DNA of 64,000 nucleotides. Source: Membranipora membranacea (lineage: Eukaryota; Bryozoa; Gymnolaemata; Cheilostomatida; Membraniporidae). How positions within the stretch are numbered: the first letter of the stretch is position 1; each line of letters opens with the position of its first letter. The stretch lies in the NCBI GenBank assembly GCA_914767715.1, contig OU612072.1, forward strand, positions 4,648,001-4,712,000, read 5' to 3'. This document shows positions 61,740 through 64,000 of this stretch, in pieces. The notes under the pieces were generated by a model that saw nothing but the letters and a program-made list of their open reading frames with translations, was not told the DNA's origin and searched no databases. Position numbers and translations under genes: made by a program.

Positions 61740-62059
61740 GTAAACTTTCTAACTTATAGATTACCGGATCAGCTTAGGTATTTCTCATTGATTCAAGGTA
61801 TTCAATTACAATTATTAATTCAGTCTTTTCAATCTTTTATTTCTCCCATTAAACATATAACTAAGAATAAGAATTCTGAACATTAAATAAGAATTCTGCG
61901 GCACTATTTTATTTATTCAACAACCAACCCGATATTATTCTCACATAAAAAGATGGCAAATCATTTGCTTTGCCGTGTCTTTGATTTTTTGAGTGGAGTA
62001 TGCATAGGATGTTAGTGACCTAAATATTCTAATAATTTGTTTGTGGAGCAGAAGATTTA

Positions 62060-63212
62060 CTATGATTTAACTCTGGATTTATTTTGCGAAAAGCAAAATA
62101 CATTTGTCCGGACAGACACAATTATTCTCTTTTGATCATTAAAAAAAAGACACCTATAGGCTATAGCATACAGCAGCTTTGTAATTACACAATAATAGTC
62201 TTTTCATGTTTAAGGTTTAGTGAATCTTGAAGTACTCTTACTGACACCACTCATTCATAATCGATAGGCCTGAAGGGCAAGTTTAATTTAACTTCTTTAT
62301 CTATTACACAACAAAAAATAATGGTGTGTTTAATTTGATGATATGATGACGTTCTAGCATACTGCATAATTAAAAATTTGAAACAAATAGGTCACAGTCA
62401 GCCAAGTTGTCGAGAAATCTGTATGAATGATGAGAAACAAATATAACTGAGAATGTTGAGCTGATTACTTTACAAATGTTAGCATAATTAAATAAAACAC
62501 CTCTTAGATTACAATATGATGAAGCCAAAAGCATCAGATCTCTTTCACAGTAAACCCAGTTTTCACCGGTGTAATATACAAGTTGAAAATACAATATGAA
62601 TACCTAGCCACACTAGTTTATAAGCCCTAATCACTCGTAATTTCTTTCAAATGCGCTCGAGGTAACCCACAATTGTTAACGGCTCGAATGATGTATACAT
62701 CTTTGTTTTCAAAAGACTGTATGTATCTCAGCACCCGGGTGCTTGATAAGACTAGGCCAAACAAAACTATCTTCTAACAGAATAAATATTGAGTATGTAT
62801 AGCTGGTAGTAATAACCATGATGAGGTTATACATTGATTTGATGGCCACAGCATTTTAATCGATGGTAATGGAATAAGATGGTAAAAAGTTAAATTAAAG
62901 ATGAGGAGTCACACAATTGATCATGACCTAGAGAATTTGGACCTTCTAAACTAGGACACGCCCATAATGGGAGCCCAATGTGCAGAAACATGTCCTAATA
63001 AACAACATATGCAACACTTTTCTGGTGATGCGAGGTTTTGTGTTGATTGTTTTTTTATGACCTCATATAACACAACCCTTAAAACGCCTAACACTGTAAT
63101 TAAACAGTCTTGCCCCATCTTACAACAACTGGCATGGTCAGTTCCTATTACCCAGTTGGATGTAGAAGACTGTTGAAAGCCTTGATACCAGAAACACCTA
63201 CAACCTAGTGAC
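62060..63212. other. No gene seen
   Basis: A 69-codon plus-strand frame at 62967-63176 has six cysteines but no signal peptide, splice context or known motif. I leave it uncalled. Confidence 0.4.
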
Positions 63213-63421
63213 CAATAAAATATGCCGAGCTTGCTAAAAGCTTACAAGAGTCTGCTCAAGAAAACCTTGTCAGAGTGAAGGATACAAACAGGGTAAAGAA
63301 TCTATATCAAGAGCAAGAACACCGGAAAGTAAAGCATCCCCGACTGATGCTAGAGATATCACCATCCCTTGTCGTGGAGCGAACACAGAAATTCAACAAC
63401 AGTGTACCTCAGTATTCGTAG
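63213..63421 (+). other. Coding-like remnant, unrecognised
   Basis: A frame without ATG is open for about 69 codons, with a charged helical composition (KYAELAKSLQESAQENL, VKNLYQEQEHRKVKHPR) ending in TAG. Two stops lie just upstream in the same frame. The amino-acid mix looks like real protein rather than AT-rich noise. It may be an exon or relic of an element-borne gene. Confidence 0.35.
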
Positions 63422-64000
63422 AAAGAGGCCCCCTACTCTCCCCTCACATCAAGTTGAGTCACAATTGTACGGTAGAATAAGACATGGAGGGGGTAATGTA
63501 TTTTCAGAGAGAATGAAATACTTCACAGGAGCAAGTTATGTAATATCGAAGTTGGTGTTTTCTCTCACACACACATACGATTGAAAATGTACCAGAAGAA
63601 TGGGTAAATTTTTTCTCAGAATGGGGTAAACAATTTGATTGAGGCGGTATTTTTGTTGAAGATAACCCTTGTTTATTTTGTATTTTGTTGGTTGTATATA
63701 TATCAAGCTGTTTGATTTGTTGTTGGAGCGTGTACATTTATTATGTGACCATTGTGTCAATGACTTATAAGTGACTGTATATCATCTGTACATCAACTAT
63801 ATATCAACTATATATCAACTGATTATAATTGTGATGGCATACCTTATTTATACTATCGGCAGCATGCTAAATGAGCACGTGACTTAATTAGTGGTCACTG
63901 CATATGAGGACACAACAACCCTCATGATACTTTGCATTGTCAAATTGAATTAAGGGTTCGAGATCGATTGATCTGCACCAATGTGTGTTGCTTTCTGAAT
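63422..64000. other. No gene seen
   Basis: A short TATATATCAACTA repeat lies at 63790-63820. Nothing else is recognised to the window end. Confidence 0.4.

Larger units (their letters stand above)
58260..62060 (+). repeat. Module copy B (segmental duplication of 26.95-28.60 + 38.73-40.90 kb)
   Basis: Collinear with the split copy A across both peptide genes and the spacer, in the same orientation. At 60488-60500 it reads straight through (ACAACCAATGTATTGAGG) where copy A is broken by the ~10 kb transposon. It is thus a natural empty-site reference. The intronic MITE is shared. Confidence 0.85.

Noticed and set aside
62967-63176. Six-cysteine ORF as another secreted peptide
   Set aside because: No signal peptide, and the cysteine spacing is unlike the peptide family in the window.

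Overview
The window reads as an AT-rich nuclear region of an invertebrate animal. It has introns with GT/AG borders, a TATA-box gene, several animal transposon superfamilies and no operon-like gene packing. I cannot name the species. Sponges, cnidarians, molluscs and other invertebrates all carry the families seen here. Host coding content is small. Most of the 64 kb is mobile-element DNA, much of it nested.

Left part (1-23 kb). A LINE 3' fragment (150-440) is followed by a decayed multi-exon minus-strand gene of a family I do not recognise (1198-6443). Next is a four-copy head-to-tail array of a ~1.35 kb foldback repeat, with copies of increasing decay to the left (7.7-13.7 kb), a 24-unit TCCCTG hexamer array and LINE 3' ends. 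After a set of ~100 bp and 129 bp tandem repeats (16.9-18.3 kb) comes a tiny gene for a secreted cysteine-rich peptide (promoter at 19.68 kb, coding exon at 20.6 kb).

Middle part (23-41 kb). A 3236 bp P-superfamily-like transposon with an exact 8 bp target duplication carries a THAP exon (23352-26587). A two-gene module of small cysteine-rich peptides (exons at 27.3-28.2 and 40.1-40.9 kb) is split by a ~10 kb transposon (28.6-38.6 kb). That transposon has long inverted ends. It encodes a SAP-SWIM-YqaJ protein on the plus strand and a THAP-DDE transposase on the minus strand, facing each other, which is the coding pair I associate with ISL2EU elements. It has itself been hit by a TA-flanked MITE, a 701 bp foldback element, a 916 bp hAT-type element with an 8 bp target duplication, and a LINE fragment.

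Right part (41-64 kb). There are a BEL/Pao integrase-end fragment, two 15 bp satellites in opposite orientation (43.0-43.3 and 46.3-46.5 kb), and a LINE (47.9-53.3 kb) split by a 400 bp hAT MITE that contains a tRNA-like segment and by a 3.37 kb foldback element. A nearly full-length two-ORF LINE follows (53.6-58.0 kb, minus). Its ORF1 begins with an RNase H1-type RNA/DNA hybrid-binding domain. A second, uninterrupted copy of the peptide-gene module (58.3-62.1 kb) shows what the first looked like before the ~10 kb insertion.

The candidates I would follow first are the small secreted cysteine-rich peptide family, the YqaJ/THAP-DDE composite transposon, and the hybrid-binding domain in the LINE ORF1. 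All reading was by eye. Similarity statements are visual alignments, not computed scores.
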